Source: Chloroflexota bacterium
GTDB taxonomy: Bacteria; Chloroflexota; UBA6077; CF-72
NCBI GenBank assembly: GCA_019239775.1
Contig: JAFAZN010000028.1
Coordinates: 1 to 46,684 of the forward strand
Direction: 5' to 3'
Length of the DNA: 46,684 nt
Shown here piece by piece: positions 14,970 through 23,263 of the stretch; position 1 is the stretch's first letter, and every line of letters starts with the position of its first letter. The translations under genes and the position numbers were made by a program. Below the pieces are notes generated by a model. That model ran no database searches, was not told where the DNA came from, and saw only the letters and a list, made by a program, of their open reading frames with translations.

Positions 14970-16277
14970 CTATTGCGCCTCCTCTTCGGGCACGAACCAA
15001 CCCACGGTTCGCTGACGTTCCACCAGGTACCTGGAGGCCACGCGTTGGATGTCATCCGCGGTCACACTCTGGAGCGCCTCGGGGAACGTCTCCCACGCGC
15101 TTGCGTCCTTGGCGACCAGGTCCATGAACCCTAGCGCAAAGCCCTGATTTGTCACGCCTTCGAGCGAGTAGACCACCTGCGCGTGAAGCTGGCGTTTGGT
15201 TCGGGCCAGCTCTTCGTCGGGTACGCCGTCCTTTTGGATCCGCTCGAGTTCTTTCAGGATGGCTGCCTCAGCGCGAGCAGGCTCGACACCGTCGCGCAGC
15301 GTGGCATCGATCGCGAACAAGTAGGGATCGAGAGTGAGCTCGTAGCTCGCTGATACCGAGGTGGCCAACTCGCCATCGATCAACGCGCGATAGAGTCGCG
15401 AGCTGCGACCGAGACCCCGCGCGCCGCCCCACGCGATTGGGCTCGATGCGCCGCCGAGGACCGAGCTGAGCACAACCATTGATGCAGCGTCCGCGTGGCT
15501 GGCCTCGGGTGCGTGGTATCCGAGCATGATGTAGTGGGTGGGGCCGGGCCGACGCACAGTAACCCGCCGCTCGCCAGTTTGGGGCTGCTCCTCGACCTGC
15601 AGCGCTGCCGGTGACGGGCCGCCCGGCAGTGCGTCGAACTCGGCGCGAATCTTGTCGAGCAACCGCGCGGTCTCGAAGTCGCCAACCATGACCAGCGAGG
15701 CATTGTTGGTCATGTAGTAGCGCTTGTAGTGCTGGTACAGATCCTCGCGGGTCATGGCGCGCAGGTCGCTCTTGGGGCCGATCACTCCGAGCCGATACGG
15801 ATGCTCGCGCCAGGCAACCGCCTGGACCTCCTCACGCAGCCAGAACTCGGGATAGTTCTCGCTGCCTTCGCGCTCGGAGATAACTACCGTGCGCTCTGCC
15901 TCGGCCTCGTCGGGCTCGATGCGGGTGTCGTAGATGCGGTCGGCCTCGATCGACAGCGCGAGATCGATCTCGGATGCGGGCAACGTCTCGAAGTAGGCGG
16001 TGCAATCGATCCAGGTAAAGGCGTTCAGCGCGCCGCCACGGCGTGAGATCTCTTTGGTGATCTCACCTTTACCGAAGCGCTTGCCGCCTTTGAACAGCAT
16101 GTGCTCGACCCAGTGCGAAACACCCGTCGTACCGGGTAGTTCGTTGCGGCCGCCCACGCGGTACCACATCCAGACGCCGACCAGCGGGCGCTCGCGGACT
16201 TCACGCAGTATGACGCGCAAGCCGTTGTCCAGCACCGTCTGCTGGAACGACGCGGAGGCTGAGACCGACAGGGCCAT
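14970..16277 (-). CDS. M16 zinc peptidase, catalytic subunit
   Basis: 435 residues. The inverted zinc motif HWVEH is near residue 54, and the third ligand lies in the EAERTVVISERE segment about 75 residues later, as in active M16B peptidases. The flanking text RVGGRNELPGTTGVSHWVEH, then MLFKGGKRFGKGEI, is canonical. No signal peptide is apparent, so it probably acts in the cytoplasm. It is followed without a gap by the zinc-less partner gene. Upstream, TACGAT (16289-16284) ends 6 bases before the ATG, suggesting a leaderless transcript for the operon. Confidence 0.93.
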   Translation of the reverse strand: MALSVSASASFQQTVLDNGLRVILREVRERPLVGVWMWYRVGGRNELPGTTGVSHWVEHMLFKGGKRFGKGEITKEISRRGGALNAFTWIDCTAYFETLPASEIDLALSIEADRIYDTRIEPDEAEAERTVVISEREGSENYPEFWLREEVQAVAWREHPYRLGVIGPKSDLRAMTREDLYQHYKRYYMTNNASLVMVGDFETARLLDKIRAEFDALPGGPSPAALQVEEQPQTGERRVTVRRPGPTHYIMLGYHAPEASHADAASMVVLSSVLGGASSPIAWGGARGLGRSSRLYRALIDGELATSVSASYELTLDPYLFAIDATLRDGVEPARAEAAILKELERIQKDGVPDEELARTKRQLHAQVVYSLEGVTNQGFALGFMDLVAKDASAWETFPEALQSVTADDIQRVASRYLVERQRTVGWFVPEEEAQ

Positions 16278-16283
16278 CGACTA

Positions 16284-16289
16284 ATCGTA
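16284..16289 (-). promoter_or_regulatory. -10 element of the M16 operon
   Basis: On the minus strand TACGAT ends 6 bases before the ATG at 16277. This would place the transcription start at the A of the start codon. No ribosome binding site is present. Candidate leaderless promoter. Confidence 0.4.
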
Positions 16290-16359
16290 TTCCCCGGTGG
16301 GGTCCCACTCGGGATTTATCGCATCGCGCCGCGTCGGTGTCTGCGGCTACACGCGGTCG

Positions 16360-16965
16360 TCAGCGTGGCGCGCCCACCGGTTTCCCGTCGGGAACGGGCT
16401 CGTACGAAGGCGCCGCAACGCGGTCGGCAGCCTTGAGTGGCAGCGGCATCTCCATCGAGTGGGTTTCCTCAGGCGCCAACTCGACGGCCTTGACCTTGCC
16501 GGTTACCACCATCATGAGCTCCCGACTGCACGCATGCACTTTGTCGGGTTGGATGCGGCCGCGGCGTCCGATCAGACGTTCGCGGAAGCTCGCGCGCAGC
16601 AGGTAGGCCTCGACCTCCAGGCTGTCCTGGTTGAACGTGGCATCGACCAGGTGGCCGATGCGGTTGCCGTCGTCGCCCATGACCTCGAGCCCAATCGTGG
16701 TCGAGGTATCGAGCCACCGATCCAAGATTTCCAGCGGCTCGCTTGGCATGGAGCCGCCGCGAGCGGTCAGGATGACCGCGCTACTGCCGACGCGCCGGAT
16801 GCGTTGCGCGAGGATCCGTTCTCCTTCGCCGCCGGTCACAGGGGTGATGTCCAGCGCGGCGATTCGACCCACGACCGGGTCGACCTGGTAATCCACGACC
16901 GTGCCGACCTTGCGCGCCGCGGTGGGATCGATTACCGGAAGTCCGCGAATCTCCTTGAGTCGCAT
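16360..16965 (-). CDS. PRC-barrel domain protein
   Basis: 201 residues with two PRC-barrel units: residues 1-75 (MRLKEIRGLPVIDPTAARKV, then GTVVDYQVDPVVGRIAAL) and 85-160 (LEVMGDDGNRIGHLVDATFN, then LEVEAYLLR). A short Pro-rich tail follows. PRC-barrels are small adaptor domains found in RimM, photosynthetic reaction centres and many uncharacterised proteins; stand-alone two-domain versions have no assigned enzymatic role. It follows the acylphosphatase gene on the same strand and is the last of four same-strand genes (19386 to 16360). Confidence 0.78.
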   Translation of the reverse strand: MRLKEIRGLPVIDPTAARKVGTVVDYQVDPVVGRIAALDITPVTGGEGERILAQRIRRVGSSAVILTARGGSMPSEPLEILDRWLDTSTTIGLEVMGDDGNRIGHLVDATFNQDSLEVEAYLLRASFRERLIGRRGRIQPDKVHACSRELMMVVTGKVKAVELAPEETHSMEMPLPLKAADRVAAPSYEPVPDGKPVGAPR

Positions 16966-17033
16966 GATTGTGTGTTTCCCCCAAGATCAAAATGGCAGCC
17001 GCCTCTGCAAGTTTTGGTCCAGCCGCGACTGTA

Positions 17034-17327
17034 CTAACCGATGCTGCTCGGCCGAATCTCAAAGCTGCGCAGGCCTTCGAGTGGTTCATCCCAGCTGACG
17101 TGGACATCGCGCACGTACGAACCTGGTGGACCATCCTCGCACCATTTGACCATGTCCACGACCTTTGAGCGTGGCCCCTCGAAAACAGCCTCCACGGCGC
17201 CCGAATCCAGGTTGCGCACCCAGCCGTGGAGCGCCAATGCACGCGCCTGGTCGGCGGTGGCGAAGCGGAAGCCAACACCTTGAACGCGTCCGCGCAGGTG
17301 CACGTGGGCTCGTGCGTCAGCCTGCAC
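17034..17327 (-). CDS. acyP: Acylphosphatase
   Basis: 97 residues. The signature GRVQGVGFRFATADQA carries the phosphate-binding loop and catalytic Arg, and GWVRNLDSGAVEAVFEG carries the catalytic Asn. It hydrolyses acyl phosphates such as carbamoyl or acetyl phosphate. I chose GTG 17327 (MQADARAHVHLRGRV) because it overlaps the folD stop codon by a few bases and gives the family's usual length. The longer frame to 17420 runs inside folD. Confidence 0.9.
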   Translation of the reverse strand: MQADARAHVHLRGRVQGVGFRFATADQARALALHGWVRNLDSGAVEAVFEGPRSKVVDMVKWCEDGPPGSYVRDVHVSWDEPLEGLRSFEIRPSSIG

Positions 17328-18159
17328 GATGCAGTTCGGCGGCGCGCAGTGTGTGCTCCGCGAGAACAGCAACAGTGGTGGGACCGGTCCCGCCAGGCAC
17401 CGGCGTGACGGCGCTGGCAATATCTGTCACGGCATCAGTCTGCACGTCGCCAAGGAGCCGCCCGTCGTCCTGTGGATTGGTGCCGAAGTCGATCACCACG
17501 GCCCCAGGCTTGACCGCATCGGGGCCAATGAAGCCAGCCCGGCCTATGGCCACACACAGCAGGTCTGCCTCACGCGCGACGGCGGCGAGGTCCGCCGTGC
17601 GGGAATGACAGACCGTCACCGTTGCGTCGGCGTCGATCAGCATCAATGCGAGCGGCATGCCCACCACAGGGCTGCGGCCAACCACGACCGTGCGCGCGCC
17701 GCGCAACTCCACCGCGTAATGCTTGAGGAGGCGTATGCCACCCGTCGCGGTGGCCGGCGCAAAACCGCGGCGTCGCTGCGCCAGCCGACCGAGATTCAGC
17801 GGGTGCTGCCCGTCTACGTCCTTGACGGGATCGATCGCCAGGGCAGCCTGCTCGGGACTGACTCCGTCGGGTAATGGCGTGAGAAGCAGGATTCCGTCGA
17901 TGCCCGGGTCGGCGCTGAGTCCGCGCAGGTGATCGAGATAGTCCGGCGCACCTGACGATGACGTCGCAACACGCAGACCGTGGCGTACAAACTGGCGTTC
18001 GATCTGCCGCCCGTAGGCAGCGGCGGCATCGTCGGCCCCTGAGACCAGCGCCAATGTCGGTGGACGGCCAGCCATCTCCGCAAAGCGGGAGACGCCAGCA
18101 TCGACTTCGGCCCAGATCGCGTCCGCGACGGGCCGGCCTTCGAGTAAACGGGCGGCCAT
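17317..18159 (-). CDS. folD: FolD-like methylene-THF dehydrogenase/cyclohydrolase with altered active site
   Basis: 280 residues, full FolD length. Conserved parts include DPVKDVDGQHPLNLGRLAQ, the Rossmann motif VVVGRSPVVGMPLALML and the C-terminal PVPGGTGPTTVAVLAEHT. However, the catalytic Lys of the YVxxK motif (Lys54 in E. coli FolD) is replaced: the segment reads AAAAYGRQIERQF, with Ile53 in that position. The Gln of VQLPLP is also replaced (ILLLTPLP). These two residues drive cyclohydrolase chemistry, so that activity is probably lost and dehydrogenase activity may or may not remain. It starts immediately after the FAD oxidoreductase stop and overlaps the acylphosphatase gene. Confidence 0.85.
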   Translation of the reverse strand: MAARLLEGRPVADAIWAEVDAGVSRFAEMAGRPPTLALVSGADDAAAAYGRQIERQFVRHGLRVATSSSGAPDYLDHLRGLSADPGIDGILLLTPLPDGVSPEQAALAIDPVKDVDGQHPLNLGRLAQRRRGFAPATATGGIRLLKHYAVELRGARTVVVGRSPVVGMPLALMLIDADATVTVCHSRTADLAAVAREADLLCVAIGRAGFIGPDAVKPGAVVIDFGTNPQDDGRLLGDVQTDAVTDIASAVTPVPGGTGPTTVAVLAEHTLRAAELHRAG

Positions 18160-19386
18160 TCAGGCTGCGAGAAGCTTGCCGCGCTCGGACTCGGGCGTCA
18201 CCTGGCGGGCCTGGATCATCTGAATGATGCGGGTCTGCATCTTGATGTCGCCGATCAAACAGCCCCCGACCAGTCGGCCATCTTTGAAAAACAGCCGCTG
18301 ATAATTGCGACTGGGCGCATCCAGGTGCTCCCAGCTCTCGAGGTCGGGCACGTTCTCAGGCGTCAGGCCCATGACGCGGATCCGCGAGTCGAACAGGCCG
18401 GTCGAATACATCGGTACGTCGTTGTAGAACTTGCGCTCGCCGAGCATGTTGGCGCCCGCGATGCGACCGTGGCTCACGCTGTTGTTCCACGTACCCATCT
18501 GGTTGTGCAGCCCGATCGAGACGTCGAAGAACTCTGCGACATCGCCGGCGGCGAAGACATCGGGGACATTCGTCTCAAGGTACTCATTCGTCACCACTCC
18601 GTTGCGGACGGTGATCGGCGTGTCTTTGAGAAAGTCCACGTTCATCTTGACCCCGAGGCCTACGCCGATGACGTCGCATGCGATGTGGTTGCCCTTGGTG
18701 TCGGTGACACCACACACCTGGCCATCACGGCAGTGGACCTCCGCGACCTCGCCGCCGTACTGGATGTCGACGCCGGCTAACCGGCCGATGTCGTCCACCA
18801 GCGCGCCACCATCCTCGTCGAGCACGCGCCGCAAGAAGCGTGGCCCGCGGATCAGCCAGGTGACGGCCAGACCGTGATGCCGAAAGGCCTCGGCCAGCTC
18901 GTAGGCAATGTAGCTGCCGCCTACCACCACCGCGTGTTTAGCAGTGTCCATGCGGTCGCGAATCGCGGTCGCATCGTCCCAGTACTGAAAGTTGTAAATG
19001 CCGTGAACTTCGGGCGTGGCGCCCGGGGCGGGTAGCGGGTTGGGGCGGCCGCCGGTGGCAACCAGCAGTCGGTCGTATGGAAAGACCTGGCCATCGGCCG
19101 AGGTCGCCACACGCTCCCGGGTGTTCACCGACACAATGGGCGTGTTGACCAACAGCTTGATACCCTTCTGCGCATGCTGTTCGGGTGTGCGCAGGAAGAC
19201 CTTTTCACGTTTGGCTTCGTCGCGCAGGAACGGCGGTAACGCCACGCGGTTGTACAGGGGGTATGGCTCGTTGGTGAGGAGCGTGATCTCCCCTTCCGTG
19301 TCGGTCTTGCGAATCGTCTCGGCAGCGTAGGTGCCGGACGCACCATTGCCAATCAACAGGTAACGCTTGCGCGTAGTGGTGGCCAA
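18160..19386 (-). CDS. FAD/NAD(P)-dependent pyridine nucleotide-disulfide-type oxidoreductase
   Basis: 408 residues. The FAD-binding GxGxxG variant (LLIGNGASGTYAAETIRK) is at the N-terminus and the NAD-binding one (AVVVGGSYIAYELAEAFRHH) is mid-chain. The second FAD motif (NVPDVFAAGDVAEF) precedes a C-terminal domain with SRNYQRLFFKDGRLVGG, as in NirB-type and ferredoxin/rubredoxin reductases. The redox partner is unknown; a ferredoxin is encoded at 42014. The start is TTG 19386 with GGAGG (19402-19398) 11 bases upstream. This puts its 5' end over the 5' end of the divergent folC. Confidence 0.85.
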   Translation of the reverse strand: MATTTRKRYLLIGNGASGTYAAETIRKTDTEGEITLLTNEPYPLYNRVALPPFLRDEAKREKVFLRTPEQHAQKGIKLLVNTPIVSVNTRERVATSADGQVFPYDRLLVATGGRPNPLPAPGATPEVHGIYNFQYWDDATAIRDRMDTAKHAVVVGGSYIAYELAEAFRHHGLAVTWLIRGPRFLRRVLDEDGGALVDDIGRLAGVDIQYGGEVAEVHCRDGQVCGVTDTKGNHIACDVIGVGLGVKMNVDFLKDTPITVRNGVVTNEYLETNVPDVFAAGDVAEFFDVSIGLHNQMGTWNNSVSHGRIAGANMLGERKFYNDVPMYSTGLFDSRIRVMGLTPENVPDLESWEHLDAPSRNYQRLFFKDGRLVGGCLIGDIKMQTRIIQMIQARQVTPESERGKLLAA

Positions 19387-20761
19387 GCAGCCGCGGGCCT
19401 CCGTTGGTAGTCTCGAAAGTCTACCATCGGACGAATCCGAACCCGATCCAACCTACCGGGCCACGCTCGACTGGATCTGGTCGTTTTCGGCGCGCACACG
19501 TACACCAGCCGAAATGGCCGCTCAGCGGGCGGTCAAGCTGGAACGCATGACGGCGTTGCTGGCCGCCCTTGGGCACCCAGAGCGTGAGTTTCCCTCGGTC
19601 CTGGTCGCAGGCACAAAAGGCAAGGGCAGCACCGTCGCGATGCTCAGCGCGTGTTTGGGTACGGCCGGATTCCGCACTGGCCGTTACACCTCGCCGCACC
19701 TGGTGAACTGGCGCGAACGCACGTGCATCAACGCTTCGCCTATCTCCACGACGGACGTGCTTGAACTGGCCAAGCCGATCCGACGCGCCGTGGAGCGGGT
19801 GCCCACATCCTTTGGACCCTTGACCACGTTCGAGGTGGGTACGGCATTCGCGTTCCTGTACTTCGCCCGCCGGGAGGTAGATGTCGCGGTCGTCGAGGTT
19901 GGTACGGGGGGACGGTTTGACGCAACCAACCTTGTGGATCCGACGGTCTCCGTCATAACTCCCGTGAGCTATGACCACACCCAGACGCTGGGCGACACGC
20001 TGAGCTCGATTGCCTGGCACAAGGCCGGCATCCTCCGCCGCGACCGTCCCGCCGTGAGTGCACCCCAAGTGGAGGAAGCGCGCATGGCCATCGAACATGA
20101 GGCGCAGCTGTTGAACGCCTCACTCGAAGAAGTCGGCCGTGAATGGCACTGGTCAGCAAGCGGTGCGGTTACTCACATTTCGTCCGTTCACGATGACTTT
20201 GCGACGCTAGACGTTGAGGTCAACCTGGTCGGAGATCATCAGCGCGACAACGCCACCACTGCCGCGGCGGCCCTGTACGCCGTGCGGGACCGGTTCGGGG
20301 TGTCGCCAGAGGCGATGCGCAAGGCCCTAAGGACGGTCGATTGGCCAGGCCGGCTCCAGGTCCTCGCTCGAGAACCGCTCGTGGTCCTGGATGGTGCCCA
20401 CAATGCTGCCTCTGCCGAAGTCGTCCGACGCGCGCTCGAGGCCGATCTGGAGTTCGAGCAGTTGCACCTCGTGGTTGGCCTGACCGAGGGTAAGGACGCG
20501 CTGGGCGTACTAACCGCCCTCGCCCCGCGCGCAGATGCGGTGTATCTCACACGCTCGCGCCACGAGCGATCGGCGCCACCTGCCGAGTTGGAGCCACTGG
20601 TGCGGAGGACGACCCAGGCGCCGATCCGGACCTTTGCCGACGCACCAGCCGCGTTCGACGCCGCCCTCGCGCACGCGCATGCGCGTGACCTCGTGCTCGT
20701 GACCGGCTCGTTGTTCCTGGTCGGAGAGGCCCTGGAGTGGTGGCGCCGCTCGCCTCGGTGA
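19367..20761 (+). CDS. folC: Dihydrofolate/folylpolyglutamate synthase FolC
   Basis: 464 residues. It has the Mur-ligase-type ATP loop GTKGKGST (82-89), TTFEVGTAFAF, EVGTGGRFDATN, the HTQTLGDT region, GDHQRDNA and DGAHNAAS. It adds glutamates to folates (and possibly dihydropteroate). The only possible starts are TTG 19367, GTG 19376 and GTG 19379, all of which overlap the divergent oxidoreductase gene. From 19382 to the first conserved residues (TYRATLDWIW) there is no ATG, GTG or TTG. The 3' end overlaps the glycosyltransferase start by 25 bases. Confidence 0.93.
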   Translation: MRVVVAKQPRASVGSLESLPSDESEPDPTYRATLDWIWSFSARTRTPAEMAAQRAVKLERMTALLAALGHPEREFPSVLVAGTKGKGSTVAMLSACLGTAGFRTGRYTSPHLVNWRERTCINASPISTTDVLELAKPIRRAVERVPTSFGPLTTFEVGTAFAFLYFARREVDVAVVEVGTGGRFDATNLVDPTVSVITPVSYDHTQTLGDTLSSIAWHKAGILRRDRPAVSAPQVEEARMAIEHEAQLLNASLEEVGREWHWSASGAVTHISSVHDDFATLDVEVNLVGDHQRDNATTAAAALYAVRDRFGVSPEAMRKALRTVDWPGRLQVLAREPLVVLDGAHNAASAEVVRRALEADLEFEQLHLVVGLTEGKDALGVLTALAPRADAVYLTRSRHERSAPPAELEPLVRRTTQAPIRTFADAPAAFDAALAHAHARDLVLVTGSLFLVGEALEWWRRSPR

Positions 20762-21687
20762 TCGTGCCGAGCTTCAACGGCGCGCACCTTCTGCCCCTCT
20801 GCCTGGATTCGCTGGCGCAGCAGTCCTATGGCCAGGTCGAGGTAGTCGTGGCGGATGGCGCTTCGACCGACGCCACTTCGGAGTTGCTTAGCCGTCGGTA
20901 CCCGTCGGTGAGGCTCTTGAAGTTACAGCGCAACCGCGGCTTCGCGGGCAACGTCAATGCTGGTCTCCGAGCCGCCAGCGGCGACGTGCTTCTTCTACTG
21001 AACAACGATGCGCAGGCTGACCGGGATTGGGTTGCGGCCTCTGTCGAGACATTGGCGCTGCACCCGGAGGTCGGCTCCGTTGCCAGTAAGGTGCTGCGCG
21101 CCGATGCTCAGACGATCAGCAGCGCTGGCGACCTGCTGTGCCGTGATGGCGCGGCGCGGCAACGTGGCAATGGTCAGGCTGACTCACCTGAGTGGAGCTC
21201 GGCAACGCCTGTTTTCGGTGCCAGCGGCGGGGCTGCCGCCTACCGCCGGTCGATGCTGTACGACGTCGGCCTCCTGGACGAAGGCTTCTTCATGTATCTC
21301 GAGGACGTCGATCTTGCCTTTCGTGCCCAGCTGCGCGGATGGAGCTGCCTGTATGAACCCTCCGCACGTGCTGTTCACGTGGGCGGCGCCAGTGGCGGCG
21401 GCAAGCTCGAATCCTTTTACAACGGCCGCAATTTGATCCGGTTGCTGGCCAAGGACCTGCCCAGCGGACTCGTCCGGCGCATGCTGCCGGCAATCGTTCG
21501 CTTTCAGTTGGAACGCGCGCGTGATGCGTTGGCTGCGTGCCGTGGCGCCGCTGCGCAGGCGACTTTGCGTGGGCAACTTGTCGGGCTGATGGAGCTTCCG
21601 CAACACCTCGCCGACCGACGCGTGATTCAGCGATCGCGACGTGTCTCCGACCAGGCGATTTACGCCCTGCTGAGTCCGGCGCCGTGA
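20737..21687 (+). CDS. Family 2 glycosyltransferase (rhamnosyltransferase-like)
   Basis: 316 residues starting at GTG 20737 within folC. The GT-A fold is marked by ASVIVPSFNGAHLLPLCLDS, the nucleotide site VVVADGASTDAT, the metal-binding LLLLNNDAQ and the acceptor-side FMYLEDVDLAFRAQLRGW. This pattern is typical of WbbL/RfbN-type enzymes that transfer rhamnose or similar sugars to a lipid-linked or polysaccharide acceptor. No transmembrane helix was found. The sugar and acceptor cannot be stated. It is translationally linked to the next glycosyltransferase (1-base overlap). Confidence 0.87.
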   Translation: MVAPLASVIVPSFNGAHLLPLCLDSLAQQSYGQVEVVVADGASTDATSELLSRRYPSVRLLKLQRNRGFAGNVNAGLRAASGDVLLLLNNDAQADRDWVAASVETLALHPEVGSVASKVLRADAQTISSAGDLLCRDGAARQRGNGQADSPEWSSATPVFGASGGAAAYRRSMLYDVGLLDEGFFMYLEDVDLAFRAQLRGWSCLYEPSARAVHVGGASGGGKLESFYNGRNLIRLLAKDLPSGLVRRMLPAIVRFQLERARDALAACRGAAAQATLRGQLVGLMELPQHLADRRVIQRSRRVSDQAIYALLSPAP

Positions 21688-22403
21688 TGCCGAGGCTGTC
21701 CCTGGTGCTGCCAGCATTCAACGAGCAGGCACGTTTGCCATACACGCTTTCGGAGGTCGAGAGGTACGTGTGCGCGGAACAACTCGACTGTGAGGTCATC
21801 GTGGTCGACAACGGCTCGCGCGATGCCACCTCGGTCGTGGTCCAGCAAGCCGCGGCACGCTTCCCGAGATTGCGCCTGCTTCGCACCGATCGACGTGGCA
21901 AAGGACTGGCCGTGCGCACGGGAGTGCTGGCCGCGCAGGGTGACGTGGTGCTGTTCGCCGACGCGGACCTCAGCTGGTCTGTTTCTGACATACCCAGGTT
22001 CTGCTCGATGGTCGACGCCGATCGGCCAGTGGTGATTGGCTCGCGCGAAGGCTTTGGCGCGCGGCGCCTGGGCGAACCTGGCTACCGTCACCTGATGGGA
22101 CGTGTATTCAACCGCGTCGTGCAGACACTTGCCGTCCCAGGCATCGAAGACTCGCAGTGTGGATTCAAGGCATTCACTCGCGAGGCTGCGCAGTCCCTCT
22201 TCCAGAGACAGCGTCTCGACGGGTGGGGCTTCGACGTGGAGGTGCTCTATCTCGCCCAACGTCTGGGGTATGCCATCACGGTGGTGCCGCTACGCTGGGA
22301 ACATAAAGACGACAGTCGCGTAGTGCCTGTACGGGATGCGCTGTTGATGCTCGCCGACGTTGCGCGCGTGCGCGTGAACGCCTGGCGCGGCGTCTACGAG
22401 TGA
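21687..22403 (+). CDS. Polyprenyl-phosphate glycosyltransferase (DPM1-like, GT2)
   Basis: 238 residues from ATG 21687, which overlaps the previous stop codon (TGATG). Motifs are LSLVLPAFNEQARLPYTL, VVDNGSRDAT, GKGLAVRTG, the DxD-type ADADLSW and EDSQCGFKAFTREAA with GFDVEVLYLAQR, all hallmarks of dolichol/undecaprenyl-phosphate mannose or glucose synthases. It should charge a polyprenyl phosphate with a sugar on the cytoplasmic side. A GT-C-like membrane protein at 35421 could use such donors, but the two are not linked. It overlaps the convergent response regulator by 10 bases. Confidence 0.88.
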   Translation: MPRLSLVLPAFNEQARLPYTLSEVERYVCAEQLDCEVIVVDNGSRDATSVVVQQAAARFPRLRLLRTDRRGKGLAVRTGVLAAQGDVVLFADADLSWSVSDIPRFCSMVDADRPVVIGSREGFGARRLGEPGYRHLMGRVFNRVVQTLAVPGIEDSQCGFKAFTREAAQSLFQRQRLDGWGFDVEVLYLAQRLGYAITVVPLRWEHKDDSRVVPVRDALLMLADVARVRVNAWRGVYE

Positions 22404-22771
22404 GCGTTACCGACGGCCTGCTCGACCGTTCGCAGTAGGTCGTCAAGGTCGAACGGCTTGCGAATCAGCGCCAGCGCACCCAGTTCCTCCGCGCTGGTTT
22501 CTGCCGCCCAGGTACGGCCGGTGAGCAGAATGACGGGCAGGTACGAAGCCAGCTCCCGAATGTCCTCGCGATCGCTCTCTGGCAACGTTCGCTGGCTGCC
22601 GCCCCAGAAATCCGCGATCACGATGTCGGCCTCTTTGCGTCGAGCCGCTTCGCGGACATCGCCGAAGCTGTCGCAAATGCGCACGTCGATGTTTTCGCCG
22701 GCAAACGCCTCCAGGAGCAGGTCGCGCAGTGCTGCATCGTCCTCGAGCAGCAGCGCGCAAGGGCGTGCCAT
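22394..22771 (-). CDS. Single-domain response regulator (REC only)
   Basis: 125 residues comprising one receiver domain: acidic pocket E10-D11-D12 (LLEDD), phospho-acceptor D54 (IADFWG), T84 (LLTGR) and K105 (IRKPFD). There is no output domain, so it acts through protein contacts like CheY or Spo0F, or as a phosphate relay. No histidine kinase is in the window. Its 3' end overlaps the convergent glycosyltransferase gene. Confidence 0.87.
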   Translation of the reverse strand: MARPCALLLEDDAALRDLLLEAFAGENIDVRICDSFGDVREAARRKEADIVIADFWGGSQRTLPESDREDIRELASYLPVILLTGRTWAAETSAEELGALALIRKPFDLDDLLRTVEQAVGNAHS

Positions 22772-22897
22772 GAGAAATCGCGCCTATTCTGGCATGCCCC
22801 TTGCTTTTCTGCGGGCACATCCATGTCGGCGCCGCGCAACCATTCGCGGCCGGCCCTGGATAACTGGATAAAAGGACTGTGGAGAGACCAAACAGTC

Positions 22898-23263
22898 ATG
22901 ACAGTCGTCGAACAGCCAGCGCGTAGTCGCGCGTCTTCGCAGCGGGTGCGCAACGCCAAACAGCTTTTGCTGGATGGTGAGGCCAACACGCTGGTGCAAT
23001 CCGTTCGGGACATCATCTGCGAGCCCACGCGCACGCAGATCGTGCGGGCGCTCACACCCGGGCCACTTTCAGTTGGGGAGATCGCCGCGATTCTAACTCG
23101 CAGCAAGTCGGCTACCAGCCAGCACTTGCGCGTGCTGCGCGATGCAGGGATCGTCTCAGCCCGAAGGCGTGGGCGCGTGGTCATGTACAGCCTCAGCACC
23201 GCGCCAATGATCGACGCGACGGTCCAGGTGCTGGAGCGCGCCGCCTCCCTCTCAGCCGCCTGA
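22898..23263 (+). CDS. ArsR-family winged-helix regulator
   Basis: 121 residues from ATG 22898 (an in-frame ATG at 22823 would add 25 unconserved residues). The winged helix is typical: CEPTRTQIVRALTPGPLSVG, recognition helix SKSATSQHLRVLRDAGIV, and wing ARRRGRVVMYSLS. ArsR-type metal ligands (CVC in the recognition helix) are absent, so the signal is probably not a soft metal. The upstream leader contains the direct repeat TGGATA-AC-TGGATA (22857-22870), a possible operator. Its 3' end overlaps the convergent lipoprotein gene by 12 bases. Confidence 0.83.
   Translation: MTVVEQPARSRASSQRVRNAKQLLLDGEANTLVQSVRDIICEPTRTQIVRALTPGPLSVGEIAAILTRSKSATSQHLRVLRDAGIVSARRRGRVVMYSLSTAPMIDATVQVLERAASLSAA

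Noticed and set aside
21537..21686. Upstream start for the DPM1-like glycosyltransferase
   Set aside because: It would overlap the preceding glycosyltransferase by 150 bases. ATG 21687 begins right at the conserved N-terminus and overlaps the stop by one base.
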